Shown: positions 12,257-23,734, counted from the first letter of the stretch. The stretch: DNA of 64,000 nucleotides from Ricordea florida (GCA_949710005.1 OX453278.1:10102097-10166096), one strand, 5' to 3'. The notes: generated by a model not told the origin, from the sequence alone. Made by a program: numbers and translations.

Positions 12257-12340
12257 ACCCGTTAATACGGACAACGGAAACTCTTCTGTGTCCGAGCGAC
12301 AAACTCTCATACATCGTCAACCCCGCTTTACGGACACTGT
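12257..12340 (+). repeat. Tigger-like tandem words, continued
   Basis: Words of the type cccgttaatacggac and ccccgctttacggacac match the orientation of the block at 8325. They mark the far side of the Tigger copy that received the 9695-12256 element. Confidence 0.5.
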
Positions 12341-12445
12341 TTGTTTCTGTGCACTGTCTATTGTCATTGTCATGGTCAAATTATGACATTTCGGCGGGTT
12401 AATACAATTTTACTACTAAATAAAACAGTGTGTCAAAATAGCATG

Positions 12446-12647
12446 TAGCCTGCGTGTAGCCGCACCCTCCCCCTGAAGGAAAAACGGGAGGAGTGACACC
12501 TTTGTTTACACAATCGGGGAAAGTGCTGAGACATAAGTTTGCATAAATTAAAGTGACGTCACATAACACGATTTGTGTCAGGTTTTCGTAGACGTTCCCT
12601 CCTCCCCTTTTTTCCTTCAGGGGGAGGGTGCGGCTACACGTAGGCTA
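12446..12647. mobile_element. MITE copy 2 (TAGCCTACGTGTAG family)
   Basis: The termini and the first 35-40 bp match the copy at 7001-7135. The centre is longer (about 200 bp total). Both copies share the internal word acgtctacgaaaacctgac or its inverse. Comparing the two shows an internal deletion in copy 1. Confidence 0.85.
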
Positions 12648-13083
12648 AATAGCATGACGCATTTGACCAGTTTTTTCTTGCAGTTTATTACCCAGTCTGC
12701 AGTCCTTATATAAAGTTTTCTGCCTGATACGCTTACACAAAAGTTTCACTTTTGGTATTTTGCTACAGTCCTTGCTTGTAGCCTTCTTCCTCTTTGACGT
12801 CTTATGCTTGCCACTATCAGCATCGGCCTCCGTTCGTATTGCTGGGTTGTTGCCAACGTCTATTAATTATTCAAGTAAATCCACGTGCTTCCAACACGCT
12901 GGGAAATTTTACTGCCAAATGTGGCCAAGTTGAGTGCACAATATGTTGGTCAGCCGTAACACCCGACACAGTACTTCATGAGTGTGACATTTGAAAGGCC
13001 ATGTGTGTTTGGATACTCAATATGTGTAATGAAGTATTAACCTTCCTGATTCCAACAAATTAAAAATGGCTGCTGTTGTGAAG

Positions 13084-13230
13084 AATATTAGGAATGATTT
13101 CCGCACAGGTCCCTACTTCATTATGCATGCTGTAGTTGAATTGTCTTGGTAAGTGCGCGTCCAAACATTTCTTGTACGGCTACAGCATGCGTAATGAAGT
13201 AGGGACCTGTGCAGAAATTATTCCAAATAT
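13084..13230. repeat. 45-bp hairpin
   Basis: Arms 13091-13135 and 13180-13224 are inverted copies (ccctacttcattatgcatgc against gcatgcgtaatgaagtaggg) with a 44-bp loop. Just upstream (13020-13033) the word atgtgtaatgaagt repeats part of the arm. Probably a small foldback element. Confidence 0.85.
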
Positions 13231-13389
13231 TATCCTCGGTGCACTTACTGTAGGCCGGTCTGAACTATTGTCTCAGGACAATTTAGATCAAGAAAAAGTG
13301 GAGAAGGCTTTTGAAGGCCTTAAAAATCTTGTGGAGCCAAGTACAGAGACCCATTTCGGACCATCGAGGTCAAAACATAGGCATCGCGT

Positions 13390-15462
13390 TGCATCGAAGG
13401 CCTCCGCACAGCCATAAGACAAGAAAAACGAGTTCAGGCCAACAAAAAACAAAAGAACATTGTAACCAAAAAACAGCTTTCGCGCGCTCGGCGCTCAAAG
13501 AAACTGTAAACAAAAACAATGTATCGAAAAGGATCGATGAACTTAGAGCCGAAATCCTGTCATTGGCGACATTGTTAGATGACAACAATAAAGAGAAGAG
13601 AGATTATACCTGTCTACTCTCTGACTCTCGTATTATAAAACGGGGACATGGGAAGAAAAAGCCATCCCAAATACTAAACAAAAAGCGAAAAGAACGCAGA
13701 AAAAAGGATCGAACCAATCGTTTACATGCACAAACAGAGGCAAACAAAAAACACATAAAGAACCTCTCGAACATTATAGACCTCACAAACGACCAAACTA
13801 ACTTGTACTATGTTAGCTAAGGATCTCTAATTTATCCCCACACCAAAAGAAAATGAAACAGAAATAAGGCGCCATCTTTTGAAGGACCTCGACCATTTCG
13901 CTAGAAGAATGCGCATACAATACATTTTTCATGGGAAAGACAACGAACCGCATCCTTTCCAAGTTAAATCAAATTGGTCTCCGCCGGTTCAACAATCAGT
14001 GGCTCTTGAAAGGTACTTAGAAGAGGTCAAAGTTCAACTTGCTGAAGTACAACTTACAAAACCTAAGGATAATCTGCCTAACACAGAACGAAAGGCGTTG
14101 AAAACGCTACAAGAAGATCCCAACATTAATCTTAAAAAGGCAGACAAGGGAACGCGAACGGTTGTCCTAAACACTGAAGATAAAATTCTCGAAGGACAAA
14201 TCCAGTTAGACAACCGTGAACACTACAAACCCCTTAAACGCCCTATGGTTGTAGAGACACCCTTAAGGGTACAATCATTAGTTAAGGAACTCCACCAGCA
14301 CAAGTATATTGATGACATGACCAAACTATGGTTTTGTCAAACACCTAAACCGCGTCGCATACCAGTGTTCTACACGCTTACAAAAATTCACAAACCAACT
14401 CCGGTTGGACGACCCATAATATCTGGGTGTGATGGTCCGACAGAGAGACTGTCTGCATTTGTAGACAAACTCCGTCAACCTAAGGCAAAAGAACAGGAGT
14501 CATATCTTAAAGACTCGACCGACTACATCAATTTCATGGAAAAAAATAGAATACCAAGGAACGCTATCCTTGTATCAATGGACGTGACAAACCTTTACAC
14601 AAATATACCTCAAGAGGAGGAGATAAAAACAGTATGCAACGCATACGAATCTTACCATGAAGGAGAATCCCCCATCCCAACACAATATCTTCTTATACTT
14701 CAAGAAAACTCATTCCAGTTTACTGGAAAAAACTATCTCCAAACACATGGAACAGCCATGGGTACAAAAAATTTTAAAAATTTTAAACCAAAGCGCTCAA
14801 AAACCACTCGTCTGGAAAAGGTATACTGACGATATCTTCCCTATCTGCAATATAAACAAAGACGAAGTCACGCAGTCCATCTATCAGCCACCATCCCACT
14901 ATCAAGTTCACGGCTGAAGTTTCTGACACGGAAACAACGTTCCTCGACACAAAAGTTTACAAAGGCGAAAGATTTGCACAAACGTCTATACTGGACATTG
15001 AAACTCATTTTAAAGCTACTGAAACATTTCAGTACACTCATTTCTCGAGTTGCCACCCACCAGGGGTCAAAAAGGGCTTCATCAAGTGCGAAGCATTCAG
15101 ACTTCTCCGAACTAACTCCTCTGAAACAGCATTTAAAACTGCTATTTCGCAATTTAAAACAAATCTCATCGAAAGAGGGTATCCTGAAACTCTTTTTTCA
15201 ACAACTCTCGCAGAAATTACATTTGAGGAGAGAAAAGCTGCCCTACAACAGAAACGTAAACAATATTTTACAAGACACGCGAATCTTGCCTTTTGTCACA
15301 CAATATCGCCCATCAGTGCCTAACTTAAAGCAAATATATGTAGAACTGGCATTTAATTCAACAACAACCATTGCTTAGAAGAATATTAAAAGATCCCCCT
15401 ATTGTCTCGTACAAAAGGGGCAGATCTCTAAAGAATATACTCGTTAGAGCAAAGCTATAATT
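13390..15462 (+). pseudogene. Penelope-like element reverse transcriptase (broken copy)
   Basis: From 13879 to 14829 one frame carries clear PLE reverse transcriptase motifs: LKKADKG, KIHKPTPVGRPIISG, SMDVTNLYTNIP and HGTAMGTK. Just after GTAMGTK a deletion and frame change remove the next motif region. The catalytic YTDDIF follows in the +1 frame (about 14818). The C-terminal PLE block (FLDTKVYKGERF, SSCHPPGVKKGF, TRHANLAF) continues in other frames to about 15460. The upstream part (13420-13818) supplies a basic N-terminal region in yet another frame, ending in a stop. The GIY-YIG endonuclease is not visible. The copy starts abruptly at 13392, at the same point to which the downstream copy extends. 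Inactive. Confidence 0.85.
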
Positions 15463-15960
15463 AACTGGTTATTACACGTGGATGGGAGTTGTGCAGGCCT
15501 GTCACTCCATTGTTATCACTATTGATTTTATCGGAAAGGCCCCGTCCCATCACGTGCGAGTACCGACTTTACACAAACATTATTATAGCATGTGAACAAA
15601 GTACAATCTCCACATGTACTACAAAAAAATGGGATGAAAATGCAAAATGCAGTATGAAATACCCTACGCCAGTGACCGAAACTTGGCGAGCTACTAGAAC
15701 AAGAAAGGGTCCTTACATCCACTGCTTTATCCCATAAGATATCTGCAACACATGCTCAAAATAAAACATTATAGCCATGAGAAAAAACACAGCATCAAGC
15801 TGTGTACGATAAAATCGAAAAAATTGCTGTCTCACATTGCACTTGTGACAAATTAGCCAATAAAAGTTTAGAATTTTCGATCCTCCTATCGAGTATAAAA
15901 GCTAAAAAAACCACGCCAATAACTGAGTAAAACCGAGCATTAGCCTCTATCGCTCTCCTT
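15463..15960 (+). other. PLE untranslated/pLTR-like region
   Basis: This lies between the end of the PLE reverse transcriptase and the hammerhead-like fold. No coding motif is visible. PLEs are known to be flanked by long terminal-repeat-like regions from partial tandem copies, and this position fits. A TATA-like tcgagtataaaagc lies at 15888-15901, about 120 bp before the next PLE start codon. Confidence 0.5.
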
Positions 15961-16010
15961 ATCAGCAACTGACGAGATCCAGAAGGATCGAAACCGCGGT
16001 ATTGCCTGAG
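15961..16010 (+). ncRNA. type-I hammerhead ribozyme of the PLE
   Basis: The core reads CTGACGA (15969-15975), then a 5-bp stem II GATCC/GGATC with loop AGAA (15976-15989), then GAAA (15990-15993), then the self-complementary ACCGCGGT (15993-16000) forming a minimal stem III, then A16001 as the predicted cleavage base. Stem I forms between TCAGCAA (15962-15968) and TTGCCTGA (16002-16009), with one bulged C. All invariant hammerhead bases I can check are present. PLEs are known to carry hammerheads with very short palindromic stem III that act as dimers. The start codon of the next PLE copy follows at 16022. Confidence 0.85.
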
Positions 16011-16021
16011 TTTTTACGGCC

Positions 16022-16505
16022 ATGAGCCTGCTAACATCAGAGGGTGTATTAGCTGACCACGCTCAAACCAGCAATGACTGTTATATGAATGAAAACAACG
16101 GAGCAACGAAGATGAATGTGAACCACCAGGCTGACAAAATGAACCAAGCGGAAAAATCCGACAGTGAATCAACTGATGGAGAAGAAATTACCCACACTGA
16201 TGAACGCGAAGTCAGACGAGAAAACCACCGTCGCAAACGTAAACACGATCAGCCCGAGGAACTGGAACAGGAACTTGAACGTTACTGAGTAGCGCTAAAA
16301 TCCCTGAAGAAACACCTAGCCGAAAGACTGAAGACTTGCCCAAAGTCGCTACAATACCGAGCCAGAGCCCGCATAAGAGCGGATAATGCCTTCAAGAGAG
16401 ACATTAAACGTCTTCGCTCAAAAGTTGAGGAAGGCTATCTACAAGCGCTGATAAGGTCTCACAATTGAAACATCGAAGGCCTCCGCACAGCCATAAGACA
16501 AGAAC
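16022..16505 (+). pseudogene. PLE ORF, 5' part of a second copy
   Basis: An ATG 20 bp after the ribozyme opens an 88-codon acidic then basic frame (16022-16288). After a TGA the same frame continues with YRARARIRADNAFKRDIKRL, the helical N-terminal region of PLE proteins, to a second stop at 16466. It ends near 16505 in a 35-bp word (catcgaaggcctccgcacag...) also found at 13394, where the upstream copy begins. The two copies together make an offset tandem, a usual PLE arrangement. Confidence 0.75.
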
Positions 16506-16989
16506 AAGGAAATAATCAAGGTAGGACTATAGTGAACTCGTGGATACGTTTACAAAATAGAGAAAAAAGAAATAATTTTAAAATTAACGAAGTGTTTTTT
16601 CATAGTTGTGATTGAATGAACTATGAAGATAATTTTAATAATCTATTAAATAGATTTAGGCAAGCCTAAAAGCGGAGCTCCTCACACAGACCCTCACACA
16701 TTGAAAATGTTGTCACTAAAGTTATTAAATACGCCTGGTGTACGCAACTACTTAAAGAAGATTCGATAGCTCAAATAAATCGTCAAAAAAAAAAAAAAAC
16801 ATCTAGCTCGCGACTCAACGGAAGAACCATTACCTGGTCAGCAAAATTATAATAGTTTTAAAACAACACCAAAAGCAGCTAGGCAGCTCTTTAACAAAGG
16901 AAAAATAGACACTCAGCTTTATGCTTATGTTCCTCCAAAAACGCTTGAAAACTTGTAGGAAGAAAATTTTTCCTCCAAAACCGCTATGA
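16506..16989. other. non-coding region with element end
   Basis: 16648-16680 contains agatttaggcaagcctaaaagcgg-type sequence, nearly identical to the left end of the 18-kb insertion at 38961. A 15-bp A run lies at about 16785-16799. No supported gene. Confidence 0.5.
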
Positions 16990-17156
16990 ATATAGAGATT
17001 ACTTCATGGTTAGTGAGGGCGGACGATTTTTCTTCACGAGTTGTGAAGAACAGAAAACGAACGAGTGAGCGCAGCGAACGAGTGAGTTTACTTTTCTTCA
17101 CAACGAGTGAAGAAAAATGGTACGGGCGAACTAACCATGAAGTAATTTGTTTATTT
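16990..17156. mobile_element. foldback MITE (attacttcatggttagt arms)
   Basis: The arms 16996-17070 and 17078-17148 are imperfect inverted copies starting attacttcatggttagt and meeting at a central gagcgcagcg. It abuts the TIR element at 17160. Confidence 0.8.
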
Positions 17157-17159
17157 TTT

Positions 17160-18051
17160 AGGTACTGAGATTTACTCCTTACAAAATACTACTAACTGAT
17201 CATGAATCACGCTGGGCTAGAAAAATCAAGATACCACAACAAGGTGCAAAACGCACTTAGCAGGCTTTATTTTGGAGCATACCGAATAAACATGACAGTC
17301 AAGTTAAAAATGCGTTCAAAATTTAGTTCTCTAAAATGATACAAACATTGCACGAACTGGAAAATTCTACGTTAAACACTGTTGGAAATGTCGCTAGAAG
17401 TATAAGAACCAAAGACAGTTAAAAACGTTTTAAAACGACTCGTGAATGAGTCAGGAATGTCTTGTGTACGGGAAATACAATGTAAAATTACCTTTTTGTT
17501 TTGATCAGTTTAATGCGGCTCTTGCTTTTTCAAACACCACTTCTTTTGAGATGCTGAATCCGTAGCTTTTTTATTCAAATAACCGTTGCGAAAGAGAGAA
17601 CGGAGCGAACTTGGCTCATAATCTTTGTTTTCCTTCTTTCCCACTGCTACCGGACAAATTCACTCATGAACTGAATTGAGCTCGTTTGAAGGAATTTCTT
17701 CTACGGACCTTGATTCGCCTTTCAACGTCAAGAATTCTTTCAGTGAAGCGACGAGCTGTTCGGATTTGTTATTCGTATTTTCATTTTCTTGATCTTGTAT
17801 GAAGTCCTCGACTGAAGCTGTATCTGCAAACCTAGAATTTCTCAAAGAAGAAGCTGAGGAAGAAGCCGTTATTGCTCACTTTTTGCCGAGTTGATGGCGC
17901 CAAAACTGATCCCACCTCTAAGAACAGTGAATTGGTCGGACCACTTTTTTTCACTAGTGAAGAAAATTGTCCAACCAATCAAATTGCTTCTAGTTTTTTA
18001 CAGAATATTTTTCTCACACAGATTTATAAGGAGTAAATCTCAGTACCTATG
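17160..18051. mobile_element. small TIR element carrying a DUF3504-like fragment
   Basis: GGTACTGAGATTTACTCCTTA at the left and its inverse (taaggagtaaatctcagtacc) at the right bound about 0.9 kb. TA flanks both ends, fitting a TA or TNA-type duplication. It contains the coding fragment at 17660-17845. Probably a non-autonomous copy. Confidence 0.65.
17455..17890 (-). pseudogene. DUF3504/Crypton-like recombinase fragment
   Basis: Minus-strand 17845-17660 reads RFADTASVEDFIQDQENENT, then SLKEFLTLKG and VEEIPSNELNSV. After a stop the frame continues with KDYEPSSLRSLFRNGYL. The order and the word YEPSSLRS match the N-terminal part of DUF3504 proteins (ZMYM/QRICH1/KCTD1-related, derived from Crypton tyrosine recombinases). 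The catalytic Arg-His-Arg-Tyr domain is missing. Confidence 0.55.
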
Positions 18052-18209
18052 GAATAAAATCCGTTTCTTCAGCAAAACATTGTAGACTGCTGTAGACTGC
18101 TGGCTGTAGGTTGTGTAGCCGTAGCAAGCCGCGAAAAGCGCGCGAAAAACAAAGCCTCCTTTCGGTTTAAGACCTTCTAAATATCCCAGATGACTATGGC
18201 CGCCATGTT

Positions 18210-18243
18210 GGGGCAACATCGTCGTCGTCGTCGTCGTCGTCGC
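18210..18243. repeat. (GTC)n microsatellite
   Basis: About nine cgt/gtc units. Short cgacga runs of the same type recur near the ends of the Harbinger element at 32740-36850. Confidence 0.9.
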
Positions 18244-18477
18244 TAGGCGCACGCGCCCGCTAGCCATGCCGCTAGTCACGATGACCATGAAAACTCAAAC
18301 GCATGGTTTTCTCAATTTCTATCCTCGCACGGTAGTTATGGGGCTCCGTATGGAAAGCCATAGTGGACAAAAGTGCCAGTTTTTAGGATACCAAGCCCAG
18401 ATGTCATTCCATCAAGCGAGATGCAAATCCACCCTTTGAGAAGAGATATTGATCTTGCGAGATCTCTTTTCGTTGGT

Positions 18478-18692
18478 CGAGAATTTTTTTACCGGTCGAG
18501 AATTTTTTTTACCGGTCGAGAATGTTTTGGCCGGTCGAGAATGTTTTGGCCGGTCGAGAATTTATTTGTAACCTGTTGAGAATTTTTTTAACTTTCGAGA
18601 ATTTTCTCTTGGTCGAGAATTTTTTTTACCGATCGTGAGTTTTTTGGCCGGTCGAGAATTTATTCTTTACCGGTCGAGAATTTTCTGCCGGT
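18478..18692 (+). repeat. left subterminal tandem repeats
   Basis: Around ten units of about 20 bp (ggtcgagaattttttttacc and variants with gttttggcc). The mirrored array is at about 23740-23925. Arrays like this usually bind the transposase. Confidence 0.85.
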
Positions 18693-18733
18693 GGACGTTT
18701 TCGCGCCAAAACGTATCACATGGTATAAACAAC

Positions 18734-21096
18734 ATGGCGGCTAGTGATGGCAATGCAGTAGGGAATATGCCGAGGCAAATCCTTGGTAGAATCGGCGATT
18801 TATCCGCAGCAATTGACCAACAGGGCTCGTCTTTGAGGAGGGGAACAGCCCCTCAGACAATGACATCAGTGGAAAGCGAAGTTCGTAACGTATTTGGCGC
18901 TGGTTATCAAACTCCTTCAAGTGCCAGCGCATCCTTCCCTGCGGTTAACGCTTCTCAAAGGAAGCCGGTCGTTTCGCATACAAGTCGTTTCGCATACAAG
19001 TCGATTCGCATACATCGAGGTCGTTTCGCATACAAGGTCTTGGTCGATTCGCATACATCGAAGTCGTTTCGCCGACACGATCTTGGTGGATTCGCATACA
19101 TCGAAAAAGTGCAAAATACATTGAAAAAGTTCTCATAAACACTCTAACAAGATAGCTATAGGAAAGAGAAATAAACTTAACCTCAACCCGGCGATATGCG
19201 CGTGTTGTTATTATGTATCGTGCGTTATTTCTGTTCGGCACAGCGAACGCGTTGACAGCGCGTAGACTAAGTTCAAGTTTAACTTGCCATGCACTATATC
19301 TAGAAGAATTTTGTTATGTTGTTTAAATGCTTTTCGCGGTTTGATACTAAACCCGGCCACAAAATATCAAACGACCGACATCCGATCGTGTCGGCGAAAC
19401 GACTTCGATGTATGCGAATCGACCAAGACCTTGTATGCGAAACGACCTCGATGTATGCGAATCGACTTGTATGCGAAACGACTTGTATGCGAAACGACCG
19501 ACATCCTTCTCAAAGTGGTCCTTTATACACTATGAGGAGAAACTTCACAAATTTCAGGACGGCTAACTACCGTTCTTCTCGGGGACGAAAAAGGAAGGTT
19601 GCGACACCTTCAGGCTCCTTCTCATGTGACTTGATACTTCTGGCCAATGGTACATCTAACTTGGAATTGCCTTCTTTAACAAGAGCCACAAGAGAGAAAG
19701 CAACAGTCACAATGAATTTCCCATCAACTAGCTGTAGTGGCAATAATGCCTCTGATGCCATGGGGAGCAACTTATTATCTACATCAGGCAGTGCCTCAGC
19801 CAGCTATGATGAGATGAATGCCAGCAATTCATCAGAGCAGTATCAGCAGCCACTTCTAAATACATATGACAACTATATTGGTGCCCTTAATGAAAGCAGT
19901 CCTGATGATGATGCTGACCTACTTACAGCCATTTATGCAAGTATTGCAGATCAGAAAAGGAGCAGGACGCCCTCTGGTGAGAAGGAGGTTGATGTTGTCA
20001 TAAGAAAGTTCATTGATGACAACCTTCAGCCTGCAAGTAAAGAAGAGTATTGCAACATCTTGATAATAGAAAGAATTTATTGTCAAGCACCCTAGCAGCC
20101 ATTCCGAGAAGTACATTCTCCTTTCTTAAACCAGTTAATGTGTCATTTTCAGGAGAAGAAGCAGTTGATGCAGGTGGTCCCCGAAGAGAATATTTTCGCC
20201 TTTTAATGTCATCATTGAAAAATCTGGGTATATTTCAGGGAAGCTGGTTTTCCCATGACTTACACCTCCTTAGCTGCAAGAAATACGAACTTGGTGGCAA
20301 GTTGGTCTCCTGGAGTGTTCTGCAAGGTGGATCGGGACCCAAGTGCTTATCACTAGAGGGATTTTCAGTAATGAGCAATTTGCAGGAAAATCGTGAAGAT
20401 GCCATTGCTGCTGTTAAAGATGAAGAACTTAAAACAGTTCTTACTGATTTGCAATCCTGTTCAAGTAGTGCTGAGTTTAGTGCACTTGTTCAGAAGAAAG
20501 CTGATGTTATTGCTGGATGTGGTTATTCCCAAATCTACACATCTGATGTTAGCAGCAAAGATGATATCATACATTGTCTTCTGAAACAGGCATTTATTTT
20601 TTCTGTTCATGCTGAAATTGAGCAATTCTGGGATGGCCTAAATTCCATTGGAAAATTTGGAGAAGTTCTTAAAGAAAATCCAGAACTGTTTGCTGCTGTT
20701 CTTGGTGATAATCAAATCAAGCTTAATTCAATTGCCTTCAAGAAATTGTACACTATTGACTTCTCTGATGTTGGGTCTAACCAAAGGGACAAGGAAGAGA
20801 AAACAATTTATTGTTTTGAACTCTTCTTACAGGACTTGGAAGAGGACTTAATCCCAGACCTATCCTTGGAGGATTTACTTATTTTCATTACCGGTGCAGA
20901 TGCCATTCCACCACTTGGATTTGATGATCCCATTGTAATTTCCTTTTATGACATGGAAGAAAATGTGAAAAGGCTACCTTGGTCCTCAACATGTGCACTT
21001 ACCCTCAACCTTCCAAGAGGTATCTATGATCCTCAAGAGTTCAATGCTTTGATTTCAAATGCTCTTCAGAATTGTTATGGATTTGGCAAATGCTGA
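18734..21096 (+). pseudogene. HECT-domain ubiquitin ligase-like gene of the transposon (broken)
   Basis: ATG at 18734 (MAASDGNAVG) starts an N-terminal region that is split at 18961-19505 by a MITE and continues in the same phase after its 10-bp duplication (SGPLYTMRRNF). A Ser-rich linker runs to about 20060. There a small indel shifts the frame, and the HECT part follows: FSGEEAVDAGGPRREYFRLL, FITGADAIPPLGFD, and the catalytic block STCALTLNLP with the active Cys at 20992-20994, ending near GFGKC. HECT ligases transfer ubiquitin through that Cys. The lobe is shorter than in cellular HECTs. Similar G2E3-like HECT genes are known from transposons. The frameshift and insertion make this copy inactive. 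Confidence 0.8.
18961..19505. mobile_element. 545-bp MITE in the HECT gene, 10-bp TSD
   Basis: The direct repeat CTTCTCAAAG (18951-18960 and 19506-19515) flanks inverted arms of about 120 bp made of repeated words such as gtcgtttcgcatacaagtcg. The arms run through to cgtgtcggcgaaacgac. The insertion is clean: one TSD removed restores the reading phase of the surrounding HECT gene. The centre (19130-19370) has no coding sequence. Confidence 0.9.
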
Positions 21097-21117
21097 CTGT
21101 TAAGAATAAGTTACTTA

Positions 21118-21249
21118 GGCTCCTACTCCGTGTACCGACACAGATGACATATGCATTGTTTCACCATTGTGTGTAAATTATTCAGTATCAACTTTTTTAT
21201 TGTCTGTCTTTGTTTTACGTCATCTGTGTCGGTACACGGAGTAGGAGCC
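21118..21249. mobile_element. 132-bp hairpin MITE, 8-bp TSD
   Basis: A perfect 31-bp inverted repeat (GGCTCCTACTCCGTGTACCG...) with a 70-bp loop. GTTACTTA occurs immediately outside each arm (21110-21117 and 21250-21257). An 8-bp duplication and short TIRs fit a hAT-type MITE. It sits just 3' of the HECT gene. Confidence 0.9.
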
Positions 21250-21257
21250 GTTACTTA

Positions 21258-22103
21258 TCAAGTGCTGTTTCTGGTTTATCTCTGTTCTGTAAAATCCTTT
21301 GAAAACACTGTTATTTTAGACTATATAGACAAGTGGAATGTGTTTGCCATTACTATCTGTGCACTCTAACAGAAAACTTAACAAACAATAAAGCAAAATA
21401 CTCAAGGTACTTAAAATTTTGAGGGGATGGAAAGAAGAGAAACCCAGGGAAGAAGGTTGCAAAATCACATGTCCTAGGAACAATGAACAGTGTTATATAT
21501 CTTTAGATCATAGAAACCACAGAAGAGTACCGAAGGACATTGTGTTTTTTTCTTACAAAATATTCATACCTCCCTAACGAGGAGGTATTTTTATTTGAAT
21601 AAGTAAAATAAAATAAGGAATGCTAATAATTATTTTGCCATTAAGGGCGACGCTCTCAGGATATCAAGTGACAGAATGACAAAAAGAAAGAAGGAAAGGT
21701 GGTATTTATTTTTGTTCAATTTTCTTAATCCCAACAGCAACTCTGTTTTACATCCCAATATTTTAATTATTTAATATCTAACAGACAAGATGGCATACAT
21801 TCTCTATGACTGTCTTAAAAGCAAACTTAAACAGAAAGCAGACAGGCAATAACTCAGTCTTTCTTGGTGCCTCCTAATGCAAAATTACATTGCAGTTACA
21901 CCCAACAATTTAGAATCTCACAGGGGCATTAAATTTTGGGTTTTGTGCTTAAGTCTTAGTTAGAACTTGAATTCAAGTTAATATCAATTTAGAGTATTGT
22001 ACACACGTATCAATTATCATTCAAGGAAGTTTTTGGTCCCTTGCATCTCACCTTTACATAACACTGTCTACAACAAGCCATCTGTTAGATCTAACAAGAC
22101 TCA
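21258..22103. other. intergenic region between convergent genes
   Basis: AT-rich, with no supported coding sequence. It separates the 3' ends of the HECT gene and the transposase. Confidence 0.6.
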
Positions 22104-23651
22104 TCAGGATGGATAATGTTCTCTCAGATAATTGCATATGGTAAGGTAATGCCATATTTTGTAATTACCATCATCAACAAGAGGATCTGGGACAAGTTGG
22201 CAGATCTCATTTAGCTGGTATTCTGTTAAGTGAATGGGACTTTCTGGTACAACAACATTGTTATCTGTTTCAAATTCACCAACTGGACCATCAGGATCAA
22301 TGCCAAACAAGGACACATCACCTACATCAAAATCATCAAGACCAGTGTGAACAATTTCTGAATACCAGAGTGCCAGAGGAGAAGTACTGTTCATTGTTCG
22401 CAAACCATGGTGGTTCCATTGCAATATAAATTCATCTAAAGAAGCCTGTATGGCTGGCAGATAAACGAAATGAAGAGCAAATAAATGCTGTTCATTGTGC
22501 AAATCAAGAATGCCATCCTCTTCCATAAAAACAAAGAGGTCTCCGTAAAAGGCAGATACCACTCTGTTTACTTCTGCCCATAGACGTTCAATTCTCTGGT
22601 TATGGACACTACGTCCAGCAATAAAACTTCCTCTGTTAAGCCCTCTGTTCTGAATCATAAAGCGAGCAACGTCCACATTTTCTACACCCCTGTCACCTCT
22701 AACACGAAAAGGGAGCCCAAATTTTTGTGTACCATAAATAAAGCATTGCAAAACTGTGTTTGCAAGATTATTGGTAAAACATTTCAAATACACAATAGCT
22801 CTACTAAATCCATCAATACAGCCATGGAAAACAAATCTCCAGTGAATGAGCTTGTGGTTGGAGTCCAGGTGCCACAAGTGGTTGGGTTTTTTGACGTTGT
22901 AAAGCCGACGCTGAATGGATGATCTTCTCCTTATAGCGCGGCCAACCGGGTCGACAGTTTGCAAAACTTCCCTAATCTTCCATCTTTGAATGAAAATGCC
23001 ACGAGCACGCAAGGCTCCCCGTATGTAAGACTCTCCTGAAAAGGGAGTCAACTTTAGAATATCTCTTACATTCCACTCTAACTCTTCGTTTGTGATGTCA
23101 CTAAATGAGTCTTCTAATCCACACTCAAGCCTTCTTCTGTAAAGAGTTTTTGCACTTACCTCTAGACATCTTGCTATGGCCATCCACCGCATGCCTGTGT
23201 TTCTAAGAGTCTCGATATGTTCCCTTGTGATCACATACCTAGGGCGTCCACCAGAACTTTGGGTTTGAGAGGGCTCCCGCCAAAACACATTGCATGAGTC
23301 CACGATTGAGCTCGCAGTTTTGGTCTTTAAATATTGAAGCAATCTCCACAGATATTCAAGGAGATTTTGAAGCATTTCTTTCAACACCTCATGGCCTTGC
23401 AAACTACTAGCCAGAACCAAAGAAATGGCGAACACGATTTGAATGTGTCCCTCCAAACGATCGTGTAGATATTCCACAAACCTAGGATTTTCACAAGCTG
23501 TACTCTCTATGCGCGTTACGCAATCTTGCAAAGATAAAAAGAAATCCTCCAAATCTTCGTGCGCTACAGCCAATTTACATGTTAACAGTGGCAAGAGTGC
23601 CATACAAACCAGGACAGCTAAAGTGTCCGACATTTTTCTTGTTTGTACCAC
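22104..23651 (-). CDS. rve-type (integrase-core) DDE transposase
   Basis: An intact 515-codon frame. Residues about 135-175 ([10 protein letters not shown] ... [12 protein letters not shown]) form a helix-turn-helix. The catalytic core has D263 in [13 protein letters not shown]320 in [10 protein letters not shown] and E355 in HNQRIERLW, followed by [10 protein letters not shown] and a WNHHGLRT block. This is the integrase_core/rve type found in many animal genomes. The alternative start at 23633 (MSDTLAVLV) removes six residues. The first 30 residues are oddly hydrophobic, like a signal peptide, which is unexpected for a nuclear enzyme. It would act on the TIRs at 18349 and 24039. It is uninterrupted, unlike its HECT neighbour. 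Confidence 0.85.
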   Translation of the reverse strand: MVQTRKMSDTLAVLVCMALLPLLTCKLAVAHEDLEDFFLSLQDCVTRIESTACENPRFVEYLHDRLEGHIQIVFAISLVLASSLQGHEVLKEMLQNLLEYLWRLLQYLKTKTASSIVDSCNVFWREPSQTQSSGGRPRYVITREHIETLRNTGMRWMAIARCLEVSAKTLYRRRLECGLEDSFSDITNEELEWNVRDILKLTPFSGESYIRGALRARGIFIQRWKIREVLQTVDPVGRAIRRRSSIQRRLYNVKKPNHLWHLDSNHKLIHWRFVFHGCIDGFSRAIVYLKCFTNNLANTVLQCFIYGTQKFGLPFRVRGDRGVENVDVARFMIQNRGLNRGSFIAGRSVHNQRIERLWAEVNRVVSAFYGDLFVFMEEDGILDLHNEQHLFALHFVYLPAIQASLDEFILQWNHHGLRTMNSTSPLALWYSEIVHTGLDDFDVGDVSLFGIDPDGPVGEFETDNNVVVPESPIHLTEYQLNEICQLVPDPLVDDGNYKIWHYLTICNYLREHYPS

Positions 23652-23734
23652 GTGACAAATTGACTCGTAGACGCCGCTGACCAGTGTATTTTCTCGACCA
23701 GCTGGACCAGCTGACAGAAAAAATTCTGGACCCT

